Origin: Chloroflexota bacterium
Lineage (GTDB): Bacteria; Chloroflexota; Dehalococcoidia; SHYB01
DNA: 39,204 nucleotides
Assembly: GCA_022572465.1 (NCBI GenBank)
Contig: JACZVV010000017.1
Location: forward strand, 1 to 39,204
Direction of reading: 5' to 3'
In this document: positions 8,588 through 17,132 of the stretch, in pieces
Numbering within the stretch: position 1 is the first letter of the stretch
Layout: every line of letters starts with the position of its first letter
Made by a program: the position numbers and the translations under genes
Notes under the pieces: generated by a model
Databases searched by the model: none
What the model saw: the letters and a program-made list of their open reading frames with translations, nothing else
What the model was told of the DNA's origin: nothing

Positions 8588-8617
8588 ATTATAGGGGAAC
8601 CGGGGGACGGGCGACAA
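8588..8617 (-). promoter_or_regulatory. Predicted sigma70-type promoter for the enoyl-CoA hydratase operon
   Basis: Read on the minus strand: TTGTCG, an 18-base spacer, then a perfect TATAAT. It lies about 60 bases upstream of the ATG at 8531 and downstream of the DUF262 gene, so it would separate the CoA operon from the islet. The -35 match is only 3 of 6. Confidence 0.5.
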
Positions 8618-8688
8618 GGATCAGAAGAAGAGGATAAGCCTTTGCTGAAGAGAGCCATCGACAATCCTAAGCCTCATACCGTGCTCGG

Positions 8689-9789
8689 TCAAAATCTTTT
8701 TCCTAGTTTGAGGTAGCCACGAAGATGTTCTTGGAGGATTGAACTGCGACCCTCTAAGCTTTGCTGATCGTTCGTACTGCGATCATACAGGTCGTATAAT
8801 GCGAGTGTTTGGTCAATTTCTTTCAGTCTTTGGGTGAAGCCTTCCTCGGAAATATCAAAGTCGATCCGCAATAAGTCTCTGTTTTGTGCGCGGGCTTGTT
8901 CAAAGTGAACGAGGAACTCCCTTATCATTTTTTTATTTCTACCAGGTTCAGAGCGAACAAGCCAATAATACAGTGGGATCGGCCCTTGTGAACGCAACAG
9001 GGGGTCCTTCTTGATGAAGATACCTGCCATGATATCCAGTATCTGGAATACCTTTGAGAAAGCATCTTTTAACGCTTGGCGATTCTGTTTTTTCCTGCCT
9101 TCAACAACCAAATTATCTAAGGATATTTTTTTTGTATCAGTTAACTTGTTCCCGTACTCTATCAACAACATTTTTGCTGCTGAATTCAGAGCTTGACCAC
9201 GTCGTGTTTGGAAGCGAATCCTAGTTTGGTAAAAGACATGCTGCGCAAGTTTCCTGATTAGCTCTGGAACAATACCAAGCATTGCGTTTCTGACCTCAGA
9301 TCCAGTCAGAGGTTTGCTTCGATTAAGCCTGATGAATAACTCGTTAATCTTGGGCTCTTCGTCTGTGATGACGCTCATAATAGTGAGGTTAGAATTATCA
9401 AATACACGGGCTATTTCTGGATGATTATTCTGAAGGTCAACATACCCGAGTCCTCCCAATCTAAGACTCGGATCTTTTGTGTATTCGAAATCTTGATTCA
9501 ACACTAAATTTCCGTCGAAAAAGTCAAAAACCGACTCGAAGCGCTGCCGGCCATCTATGATTGAATAGCGCTTCTTCTTAGCGTTAAGGGGCGTGTTGAT
9601 ATAAGTAAAATCTGCTACATAAATTTTAGGGATATCGAATTCGTTCAAAATTGAATCGATCAAAAAGGCCCTGTCGGCGTCTGACCACAGGCGACCCTGG
9701 CGTTGGTACGTTGGCTCTAGGTCAATATTTGACCGTTCCTGGTACCACCACGACAGGGTGCGATTTTGGTGTTGCTGTACTACAAACAT
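8689..9789 (-). CDS. DUF262 domain protein (GmrS/ParB-like N-terminal fold)
   Basis: 366-residue DUF262 protein. Diagnostic motifs are PTYQRQGRLW (29-35), FLIDSILNEFDIPKIYV (42-58) and IIDGRQRF (78-84), the ParB/Srx-like nucleotide-binding fold found in GmrSD type IV restriction enzymes and other defence proteins. The C-terminal half is helical and shows no HNH (DUF1524) nuclease motif, so it is a GmrS-like half without its usual nuclease. Base composition is much more AT-rich than in the flanking CoA genes. It starts one base after the stop of the FRG gene, implying a coupled pair. Function is unproven; a sensor or NTP-dependent partner of the FRG protein is inference. Confidence 0.85.
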   Translation of the reverse strand: MFVVQQHQNRTLSWWYQERSNIDLEPTYQRQGRLWSDADRAFLIDSILNEFDIPKIYVADFTYINTPLNAKKKRYSIIDGRQRFESVFDFFDGNLVLNQDFEYTKDPSLRLGGLGYVDLQNNHPEIARVFDNSNLTIMSVITDEEPKINELFIRLNRSKPLTGSEVRNAMLGIVPELIRKLAQHVFYQTRIRFQTRRGQALNSAAKMLLIEYGNKLTDTKKISLDNLVVEGRKKQNRQALKDAFSKVFQILDIMAGIFIKKDPLLRSQGPIPLYYWLVRSEPGRNKKMIREFLVHFEQARAQNRDLLRIDFDISEEGFTQRLKEIDQTLALYDLYDRSTNDQQSLEGRSSILQEHLRGYLKLGKRF

Positions 9790-9790
9790 G

Positions 9791-10600
9791 CTAGTCCTCG
9801 AACTGAAAGATCCGGCTTATCTCAGTCCCAAGCCCGTCCAAGCTTGGGAAAACCATTGAATCTGTGAACCCCATTGAGAACATGGCCTTGCGGAGTTCAA
9901 GTCGCGCGCCATATGGCAGGCGCACCTTTGTTAATGCTGATTGAGGGAAGGGATGGGTTTCAAGGAGCTGCTCCATCGGAGAAACACTTTTGCCAAAAAT
10001 CGTGAAAGTGCCCCGTTGCGCCACAATGCGTTGACTATTGTGGGTGCCCCACAGGGCGAGGGGTACATTATTCATTAGAGTATCTTTGGAGTTCGGCGCG
10101 TAGCCTTTCAGAACGTCGTCTTTTACAGAGAGCACACCCTTATCATAGGACAGATGTTGCAGGGCGGCCCGGTTCCACTCAACGGGATTGAGAATCCAAA
10201 TAGCGGCGGCGTTGTCCACCTCGTCAGATTTGACGGCGAAGGGTAATCGTTGATATCCCACGGCAAAATACATGGCAATGTATGGGTTCTCTGTCCAGTC
10301 GAGTAGGCGGGTCGGTACACCATGATGTTGCATCAAAAATAGAAAGTCCCAATCACTTTTTGGAGTTTGCGCAAGATACGGAACAGATCGTTGCTCAAAT
10401 CGTTCGAGAATTTGAGATTCCATTTCAAGGAAATCTGAAAGTGAGCGTTTGGTCGGGTGCCTGTACAACTTTGGAGTCAACGGATATGTTGCCTGAGAGC
10501 ACCCTCTGTACCAAAGCGTAGTGCCGGTCGTAAGGGAGTCTTGCACCAACTCCGTGAATCCCTTTAGAGTAGTGGTTGTCGCAGTCTGCAAGGAAGTCAT
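9791..10600 (-). CDS. FRG-domain protein
   Basis: 269-residue protein with the two hallmarks of the FRG domain: LWYRG (29-33) and QHHGVPTRLLDW (91-102). The biochemical role of FRG is not settled; it is common in genes next to restriction, abortive-infection and toxin modules. It is the upstream partner of a DUF262 gene, with one base between stop and start, and shares that gene's low GC content. It starts 63 bp after the stop of an acyl-CoA dehydrogenase gene. A GGAG sits about 17 bases before the ATG, so initiation is weak or the true start differs slightly. Confidence 0.85.
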   Translation of the reverse strand: MTSLQTATTTTLKGFTELVQDSLTTGTTLWYRGCSQATYPLTPKLYRHPTKRSLSDFLEMESQILERFEQRSVPYLAQTPKSDWDFLFLMQHHGVPTRLLDWTENPYIAMYFAVGYQRLPFAVKSDEVDNAAAIWILNPVEWNRAALQHLSYDKGVLSVKDDVLKGYAPNSKDTLMNNVPLALWGTHNSQRIVAQRGTFTIFGKSVSPMEQLLETHPFPQSALTKVRLPYGARLELRKAMFSMGFTDSMVFPSLDGLGTEISRIFQFED

Positions 10601-10663
10601 GCCGGGACTCTCATAACTCCTGCAAATTCCTCACGGTCTTGGCTTGGCACTGTATTGCACATC

Positions 10664-11816
<1,153 letters not shown>

Positions 11817-11839
<23 letters not shown>

Positions 11840-13001
11840 CGCCGTTCCTCGTGTCAGCCCCAATCGTCTCGGCCCCAATCGTCTCCGCCAGCACGGCCCG
11901 GTGCTCGTCCGGCCCGCCGAACAGCGGCTCCCACGCCTTGGCTCGACGGAAGTAGAGCTGGGGGTCCATCTCTTTGGCCATGCCGATGCCGCCGTAGATC
12001 TGAATGCCCATCCGGGTCATGCGGGTATAGGCCGACGAGACCCAGGTCTTGGCCACGGCGAGCTCCTCGGCGCAGGGGCGGCCCTCGCTGACCAGCCAGG
12101 CCAGCTCGTAGGTGATCAGCCGCATCGTCTCCACGTCGGAGTACATATCGGCGGCGTGGTGCTGGATGGCCTGGAAGGAGCCGATGGGCCGCTGAAACTG
12201 CACCCGGCCCTTGGCGTACTCCACGGCCATCTCCAGGACGGCCTGAGCCCCGCCGACGGCCTGAGCGCACTGGGCCGCGACGGCCCACTCAAGGGTCCGT
12301 TGGACGACCGGCCAGCCGGCGCCGACCGTGCCCAGTGCCTGCTCTTCGGTCACCTTGACTCCGTCGAAGGTCACCTCCCACTGCTTCTCCAGGCTCAGGG
12401 GCCGCAGCGGCTCGAGCGTCACGCCCGGGGCCTTGGGGTCGACGATGAAAACGGTGACCCCGGCGCCGTCGCCGCCCCCCGACCACATGCGGGCCGAGAC
12501 CAAAAGATGGTCGGCGATGTGGGCGTTCTCCACGAAGATCTTCGTCCCGTTCAGACGAAAGCCATCGCCATCGTGGGTCGCCGTCAAACGAATCCCCTCC
12601 GGGCGATAGCTGCCCCGATGCTCCAGCATGCCGAAGCTGAGGATAGCGTCGCCCGACGCGATGGCGGGCAGGAAGAAGGCCCGCTGCTCATCCGTTCCGA
12701 ACTCGGCGATGGGAAGGCCGCCCAGGACGACGGTGCTGAAGATCGGCGCCGGGGCCAGGGCTCGGCCGACCTCTTCCAGAAGCGCCGCGAGGTCGAGGAA
12801 CGTGCCTCCCGCGCCGCCGGTCGCGATGGGGAAGGGCAGGCCCAGCCAGCCCAGCTCGGCGATCTTGCGCCACAGGTCTGTCGGATAGCCCCGGTCGTCC
12901 TCTTCCATCCGGCGCACCAGGTCGGTGGGACACTCGCGTTGCAAGAAGTCTCGAGCCGTCTTGCGGAGTAGCTCTTGCTCTTGGGAGAAGCTGAAGTCCA
13001 T
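11817..13001 (-). CDS. Acyl-CoA dehydrogenase, probable non-catalytic partner
   Basis: 394-residue acyl-CoA dehydrogenase homologue (MDFSFSQEQELLRKTARDFL; GRVQFQRPIGSFQAIQHH; GGIGMAKEMDPQLYFRRA). The C-terminal catalytic position reads LFGGPDEHR rather than EGT, and the alternative ER pair of its neighbour is TLEWAV here, so a catalytic base is not evident. Overlap with the downstream dehydrogenase suggests an alpha2beta2 enzyme in which this subunit mainly contributes FAD or substrate binding. The last residues contain a duplicated ETIGA, a small slippage expansion. Starts at the ATG at 13001 and is transcribed away from the DUF35 gene at 13153. Confidence 0.87.
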
Positions 13002-13098
13002 CGGTTCCTGGCATCCCGTAAGGGCGGTTCCTGGCGTGCTTTAGAGGCTTCGTGTATGATGGGGCCGCTCGAAGCCAACGGGAGAGAAAAGCGGCCTC

Positions 13099-13107
13099 AG
13101 TATAGCA
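13099..13107 (-). promoter_or_regulatory. Possible extended -10 promoter for the dehydrogenase pair
   Basis: On the minus strand TGCTATACT gives an extended -10 element about 95 bases upstream of the ATG at 13001, in the 151-bp divergent gap. No convincing -35 is visible, as expected for extended -10 promoters. The tRNA-Gly promoter in this window has the same TGCTATA core. Confidence 0.35.
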
Positions 13108-13152
13108 CAGGCCCCTTCCGGAACTGTCAGCCCGCGCCTGGAGTCGCCAGCC

Positions 13153-13566
13153 ATGTCCGACGAGATACCCCAGCCCCTGCCCCTCGCCGACCCCGACAGT
13201 GCACCGTACTGGGAAGGCGCCCGGCGGCACGAGCTGCTGATCCAGCGCAACAAGGTGACCGGCGAGTTTCGCTTCCCGCCGGGACCGATGGTGAACATCC
13301 CCGGCGTCCAGGACTGGGAATGGGCAAGGGCCAGCGGCAAAGGGACCGTCTACAGCTTCTGCGTGGCCCACCACCCGGCCCATCCCTATTTCCGGGACAA
13401 GGTGCCCTACAACGTCGCGGTGGTGGAGCTGGAGGAGGGAGCGCGCATCGTCGCCAACCTCCTGGACGTCGCCGACGATGCCATCGAGATCGGCATGCCG
13501 GTGGAGGTCGTGTTCGACGACGTCGCCGACGATGTCTCCCTGCCGAAGTTTCGGCCCTCGGCATGA
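13153..13566 (+). CDS. OB-fold (DUF35) protein lacking zinc ligands
   Basis: 137-residue DUF35-family protein. The helix region (APYWEGARRHELLIQR) and OB fold (ASGKGTVYSFCVAHHP; VPYNVAVVELEEGARIVANL) are intact. Where relatives have CxxC...CxxC there is RNKVTGEFRFPPGPMVNIPG, with no cysteines at all. The zinc ribbon has therefore been lost, while the acyl-CoA-binding OB fold remains. It may still serve as a partner for a thiolase-fold enzyme, possibly one encoded elsewhere. Palindromic repeat copy 4 follows its stop by 14 bases. Confidence 0.83.
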   Translation: MSDEIPQPLPLADPDSAPYWEGARRHELLIQRNKVTGEFRFPPGPMVNIPGVQDWEWARASGKGTVYSFCVAHHPAHPYFRDKVPYNVAVVELEEGARIVANLLDVADDAIEIGMPVEVVFDDVADDVSLPKFRPSA

Positions 13567-13580
13567 CCAGGTTTCGAGTT

Positions 13581-13658
13581 TTTGACCTCACCCCCTGCCC
13601 CCTCTCCGTCGACGGAGAGGGGGTGGCCCGATACCATCGGGACGGGGTTGAGGTCAAA
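13581..13658. repeat. Palindromic GC-rich repeat, family I, copy 4, with 10-bp inverted ends
   Basis: 78-bp element bounded by perfect inverted ends TTTGACCTCA and TGAGGTCAAA. Inside are two hairpins, CCCCCTCTCCGTCGACGGAG and CCCGATACCATCGGG. The structure looks like a miniature inverted-repeat element and is the most complete of the four family I copies. Confidence 0.7.
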
Positions 13659-13698
13659 CAAACCAAAGCTGACTGAAACGCAAAGAGGCATACCAGCG

Positions 13699-14571
13699 AT
13701 GGATAAGCTCATCATCGAGGCAGCCATCAACGAGGCGACGCCCAAGGAGCAGAACCCCCACGTCCCCTATGGGCCCGAAGAGATCGCCGCCGACGCCGTG
13801 GCGTGCGCTCGGGCCGGCGCCAGCATCGTCCACTTCCACGCTAGGGACCCAGACACCGGCCAGCAGCGTTGGATCGACGCGGGGCTGTACGCCGAAGCGA
13901 TGCTCCTCATCGAGAAGGAGTGCGACGCCATCCTCTACCCGACCTACAGCGCCCGGCTGCCTTTGGAACAGCGGTACAGCCACATCGAGGCGTTGGGCAA
14001 AGAGCGCACCGTGAAGTTCGAGATGGCGGCCATCGATCTCGGCGCGGTCAACATGGCCGCGTTCGACCCTGTGTCGAAGCAGCTGGGCCGCGACTTCGTG
14101 TACGACAACCCCCACGCCGACGTGATGCGTTTCTTCGAGCTGACGAAGGAGCTGGACCTCATCTACAACCTCGGCATCCGAGAGCCGGGCCACCTGCGCC
14201 ATGCCCTGGCCTACCGCGAGATGGGCCTGCTGCGCGAGCCGATGATCCTGAAATTTTTTTTCACCGACAATCATCCCTACGGGCTGCCGCCGACGGCGAA
14301 AGGGCTCCAGGCCTACCTGGACATGCTGCCTCCCGACGTGCCGAACGTCTGGTTCATTCAGAGCTACGGCGTGAGCCATACACTGATGCAGAGCCTGGCG
14401 ATCTCACTGGGCGGCCACGTCCGGACGGGCATCGGCGACAACGCGCGGCTCGATGGGAAACCCCTGACCTCGGTCCAGCACGTGGAGAAGTTCGTCGCCA
14501 TCGCCCAGCTATTCGGGCGTGAGATCGCGTCGCCGCCCGAGACGCGGGCGATGCTGGGGCTGGCCGGCTGA
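13699..14571 (+). CDS. BKACE-type beta-keto acid cleavage enzyme (DUF849)
   Basis: 290-residue TIM-barrel protein of the BKACE family, which condenses a beta-keto acid with acetyl-CoA to give acetoacetate and a new acyl-CoA. Two zinc ligands are present as H45 and H47 in IVHFHARDPDTG. The third, normally the Glu of a VRxGxED motif, is Gly here (VRTGIGDN, about G246), although the adjacent Asp is kept. The C-terminal FGREIASPPETRAMLGL is typical. The ATG at 13699 is the conserved start. Zinc binding or reaction may be altered; a different Glu could substitute. Confidence 0.85.
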   Translation: MDKLIIEAAINEATPKEQNPHVPYGPEEIAADAVACARAGASIVHFHARDPDTGQQRWIDAGLYAEAMLLIEKECDAILYPTYSARLPLEQRYSHIEALGKERTVKFEMAAIDLGAVNMAAFDPVSKQLGRDFVYDNPHADVMRFFELTKELDLIYNLGIREPGHLRHALAYREMGLLREPMILKFFFTDNHPYGLPPTAKGLQAYLDMLPPDVPNVWFIQSYGVSHTLMQSLAISLGGHVRTGIGDNARLDGKPLTSVQHVEKFVAIAQLFGREIASPPETRAMLGLAG

Positions 14572-14588
14572 CGTTCGAAAGGAGCGAG

Positions 14589-15293
14589 ATGTTCCGAAGG
14601 GTAGCGGCGATCCGGCTGCGGGACGGCGTATCGGAGGAGAAGGTCCAAGCCTACCGGCAGGCGCTGCTCGACACCCCGAACCACGTCCCTTTCGTCCACG
14701 CGTCGTGGGTGGGCGCAAACCTCCCCGACCCCAAGGAATGGACCTTTGGGTGGGACATGGTCTTTTCGGACCGGGAGGCTGCGGCCCAGTGGCGCGACCA
14801 CCCCTACCACACCGATCGCCTCGTGCCCTTCGCCGCCGAAGGCCCCGAAGGGATCGTCGAGCAGTTCAACGTCGTTGAGTTCGAGCCCTACGCGGGCGAG
14901 ACGCGCGAGCCGGGCATCACGGACTTCATCAAGCGGACGCTTCTGCTACAGGTCAAGGCGGGGACGCCGCCCGATCGAGTCGAGGAGTTCGAGAATCGCC
15001 TGACCCAGATGCCCCGTCACATCAAGGGCATTCGCAACTGGGCGATGAGCCGAAACCCGGCCTCCAGGGGGGCTCTCGCCGGTGGAGGAGGTCCCACCGC
15101 CTGGACGCACGTCTGGGAGCAGGAGTTCGCCGACCAGAGCGGCATCCAGGAGTACATGGACAGCCCCTTCCATTGGGGCGTGGTCGATCTGTTTTTCGAT
15201 CGCGACGGACCGTTCAACATCATGGAGCGCCACCTGCACATCTACTACCCGGCGGCCAGCACCATCCTCGGCTGGCAGCCCAACGGTGGCTGA
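14589..15293 (+). CDS. Tandem dimeric alpha-beta barrel (Dabb/EthD-like) protein
   Basis: 234-residue protein made of two ferredoxin-like alpha-beta halves. The first (1-100) has VAAIRLRDGVSEEKVQAYRQ and WTFGWDMVFSD and ends near HPYHTDRL; the second (115-225) has KRTLLLQVKAGTPPDRVEEF and ends near SPFHWGVVD. This duplication is seen in Dabb and EthD relatives, which act as small hydrolases, monooxygenases or accessory proteins. It starts 17 bases after the BKACE gene, with AAAGGAG before the ATG, so they are probably cotranscribed. Exact function unknown. Its TGA stop abuts a hairpin repeat. Confidence 0.7.
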   Translation: MFRRVAAIRLRDGVSEEKVQAYRQALLDTPNHVPFVHASWVGANLPDPKEWTFGWDMVFSDREAAAQWRDHPYHTDRLVPFAAEGPEGIVEQFNVVEFEPYAGETREPGITDFIKRTLLLQVKAGTPPDRVEEFENRLTQMPRHIKGIRNWAMSRNPASRGALAGGGGPTAWTHVWEQEFADQSGIQEYMDSPFHWGVVDLFFDRDGPFNIMERHLHIYYPAASTILGWQPNGG

Positions 15294-15294
15294 G

Positions 15295-15340
15295 GCGGCT
15301 GAGCCGCATCGGCTTTTCCGGCCCACTGTGGCTGAGCCAC
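15295..15340 (+). repeat. TGA-loop hairpin repeats (family II), two at the gene end
   Basis: GCGGCTGAGCCGC at 15295-15307 and GTGGCTGAGCCAC at 15328-15340 are 5-bp stems closed by a TGA loop, separated by a TTTTCCGGCCCA spacer. They begin two bases after the TGA stop of the Dabb-like gene. The same hairpin and spacer occur after the amidase gene and, in reverse orientation, after the hydantoinase gene. Confidence 0.65.
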
Positions 15341-15424
15341 ATCAGCTTCTGAGAGCGTTGAACAAAATCGAATGCTTTGGCCCTTGAGGAGCGAGAGCTG
15401 ACGGACGAGAAAGAAGGGACCGGG

Positions 15425-15832
15425 TTGGCCTACGAGAAGCCGCTGCCGCAGGTGACGAAGGAGGACCGCCCGTTCTGGGAGGCAGCCAGGGAGCACCGGC
15501 TGGTGCTTCCCCGGTGCCGTCAGTGCGGCAACGTCTGGTTTCCACCGTACTCGAGCTGCCCTCGCTGCCTCTCCTTCGACCGCGAGTGGATCGACGCCAG
15601 CGGCAAGGGGAAGGTGTGGGGCTTCATCGAGATGGCGCAGCCCTACATCGCCTCGTTCCGCGACGACCTGCCCTACAACGTGGCGCTGGTGGAGCTGGAG
15701 GAGGGCCCCAAGATGTTCGGCAACATCGTGGGCGTTCCGACCGACGCCATCGCCGTCGACATGCCCGTGGAAGCCGTCTTCGAGGACGTGACCGACGACT
15801 TCACGCTGATCAGGTTCAAGCCGCGGGGGTAG
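15425..15832 (+). CDS. Zn-ribbon OB-fold (DUF35) protein
   Basis: 135-residue DUF35 protein. It has an N-terminal YEKPLPQVTKEDRPFWEAA helix, then zinc ligands C31, C34, C45 and C48 (CRQCGNVWFP...CPRC), then the OB-fold motif ASGKGKVWGF and PYNVALVELEEG. I chose the TTG at 15425, preceded by GAAGGGA at good spacing and giving the family-typical N-terminus. A TTG at 15377 would add 16 residues without a ribosome binding site. It is the third DUF35 gene of the window; no thiolase gene adjoins it here, so its partner lies elsewhere or in the 753-3144 pair. Confidence 0.83.
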   Translation: MAYEKPLPQVTKEDRPFWEAAREHRLVLPRCRQCGNVWFPPYSSCPRCLSFDREWIDASGKGKVWGFIEMAQPYIASFRDDLPYNVALVELEEGPKMFGNIVGVPTDAIAVDMPVEAVFEDVTDDFTLIRFKPRG

Positions 15833-15987
15833 GGGTAGGCGGCAGTTCTTGCGGTCGGGCCTGACATCTGTATCAGGCAACAAAAAACTGGCGATTCCTC
15901 GTTCGAGATGAGCCGGATTAGTCGAGTCCCATTCCGATACAGGACTAGAGTAATGCATGGCTCGGAAACCCCAAGCTGGGAGGCGTC

Positions 15988-16917
15988 ATGCCTAGCATCA
16001 CCGGTGCGTTTCATGTTGTTTTGAGTACTCCAGTTGAAATGGAGTACGGCGTGACTTTGGCTGATTTCGGATCTTCCGAGTTTGAATTCGAGTTCGAGCA
16101 AAAGAGGATTGCCGTGGAGGTATCACCCCTTAAATTCGAGCAGCCAGAAGATTTGATGGGGAGTACACCACCTCCCGTACTTAGAGAGTTTTCCGTTTTG
16201 ATCAAGAGAGAGGTGGACCAACTCGAAGATGTTGGCACGGCTTCACTTGCGTTCGAAGAACTGGAGAGTTTTGAGCGCGCTCTTTCAGAAGCCGTGTCCC
16301 GACTGATGCAAATAATCAGAAGCAGCACCGAGCAATGGTTGCTGGAGACTCGATTGGCTTTCCGACCAACCGTTGTCAATTTTTTCGATTCGAAGGGTGA
16401 CCCGGTGGGCGACCCAAGTCCTGTCTCGTACGAGTTCCGAGCACCTGAACCGTCGGATTACATAGAGTTCCAAATGTATGGTGATCGCCTGACCCCAGTC
16501 ATTTGGCAACAGGTTGTATCTACCATGTCCAGGTCGAAGAAGCCGCCACTGCATAAGGAGATTCTGGACGATGCATATAACTACGCGGCCAACGGACGTT
16601 TTGACGTTGCAGTATTGTTTTCCGCCGTCGCCGCCGAGATCATTCTAGAGAGGATGTGCAAACAGGTTTTGAAATCCAAAGCAAAGCTGTCAGATAAACA
16701 GAGTGACATGTTTGTTAACGATCTAAAAGTCCACTCGCTAGTCAAAATCATGTGTAGCATCAATTCAAGTATTGATAAGAAAAAGCTGGAATTTTTGTTT
16801 AAAAGGCGGAACAAGATAGCTCATTCAGGCCAGCGCAGAGTTTCTTTCAAGGAGGTGTCTGAATCGCTGGGTACAGCAAGGGGCCTTCTCTACTTGCTTA
16901 AAGAGCGGCAGCGGTGA
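15988..16917 (+). CDS. Uncharacterised protein with C-terminal HEPN-like RNase motif
   Basis: 309-residue protein with no recognised N-terminal domain (1-190 is acidic, partly beta-rich). Residues about 192-305 form a helical region: ANGRFDVAVLFSAVAAEIILERM, then the motif R274-NKIA-H279 in FKRRNKIAHSG. R-x4-6-H with a preceding helical acidic residue is the signature of HEPN ribonucleases used in toxins, CRISPR effectors and abortive infection. Codon use is more AT-rich than in its neighbours, and it is alone between CoA-metabolism genes, so acquisition by transfer is likely. GGGAGG precedes the ATG. The domain call rests on the motif and helix pattern only. Confidence 0.65.
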   Translation: MPSITGAFHVVLSTPVEMEYGVTLADFGSSEFEFEFEQKRIAVEVSPLKFEQPEDLMGSTPPPVLREFSVLIKREVDQLEDVGTASLAFEELESFERALSEAVSRLMQIIRSSTEQWLLETRLAFRPTVVNFFDSKGDPVGDPSPVSYEFRAPEPSDYIEFQMYGDRLTPVIWQQVVSTMSRSKKPPLHKEILDDAYNYAANGRFDVAVLFSAVAAEIILERMCKQVLKSKAKLSDKQSDMFVNDLKVHSLVKIMCSINSSIDKKKLEFLFKRRNKIAHSGQRRVSFKEVSESLGTARGLLYLLKERQR

Positions 16918-17132
16918 CACCCCCCTTCGGTTTCCTTCAGGGGAGGCCGCTGAGCCCGCGCCCGTTTGTCCGCCTCAGGAGAATCAGGATAGTTGTCGGG
17001 GTTCCGCCCCTCGCGCTGCTCGGTCGGGGTTCAAGCCGGTCGGGCAAGCGGAGGGGGTAGGGTGTCCTGGCAGCCAAAGCGTTGTCGCGGAATTAGACAA
17101 ACCGCGACGTTAGGCGCGGGGTCTGCCCGCCC

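Noticed and set aside
15868-15898. CCTGAnnnnnnnnTCAGG hairpin next to an A-rich stretch, as a terminator
   Set aside because: The stem is only five pairs and the A tract is on the wrong side for a terminator on either strand.
16918-17132. Possible small gene between the HEPN-like gene and the CoA-transferase
   Set aside because: Short open frames here lack a ribosome site and a plausible composition; treated as non-coding.
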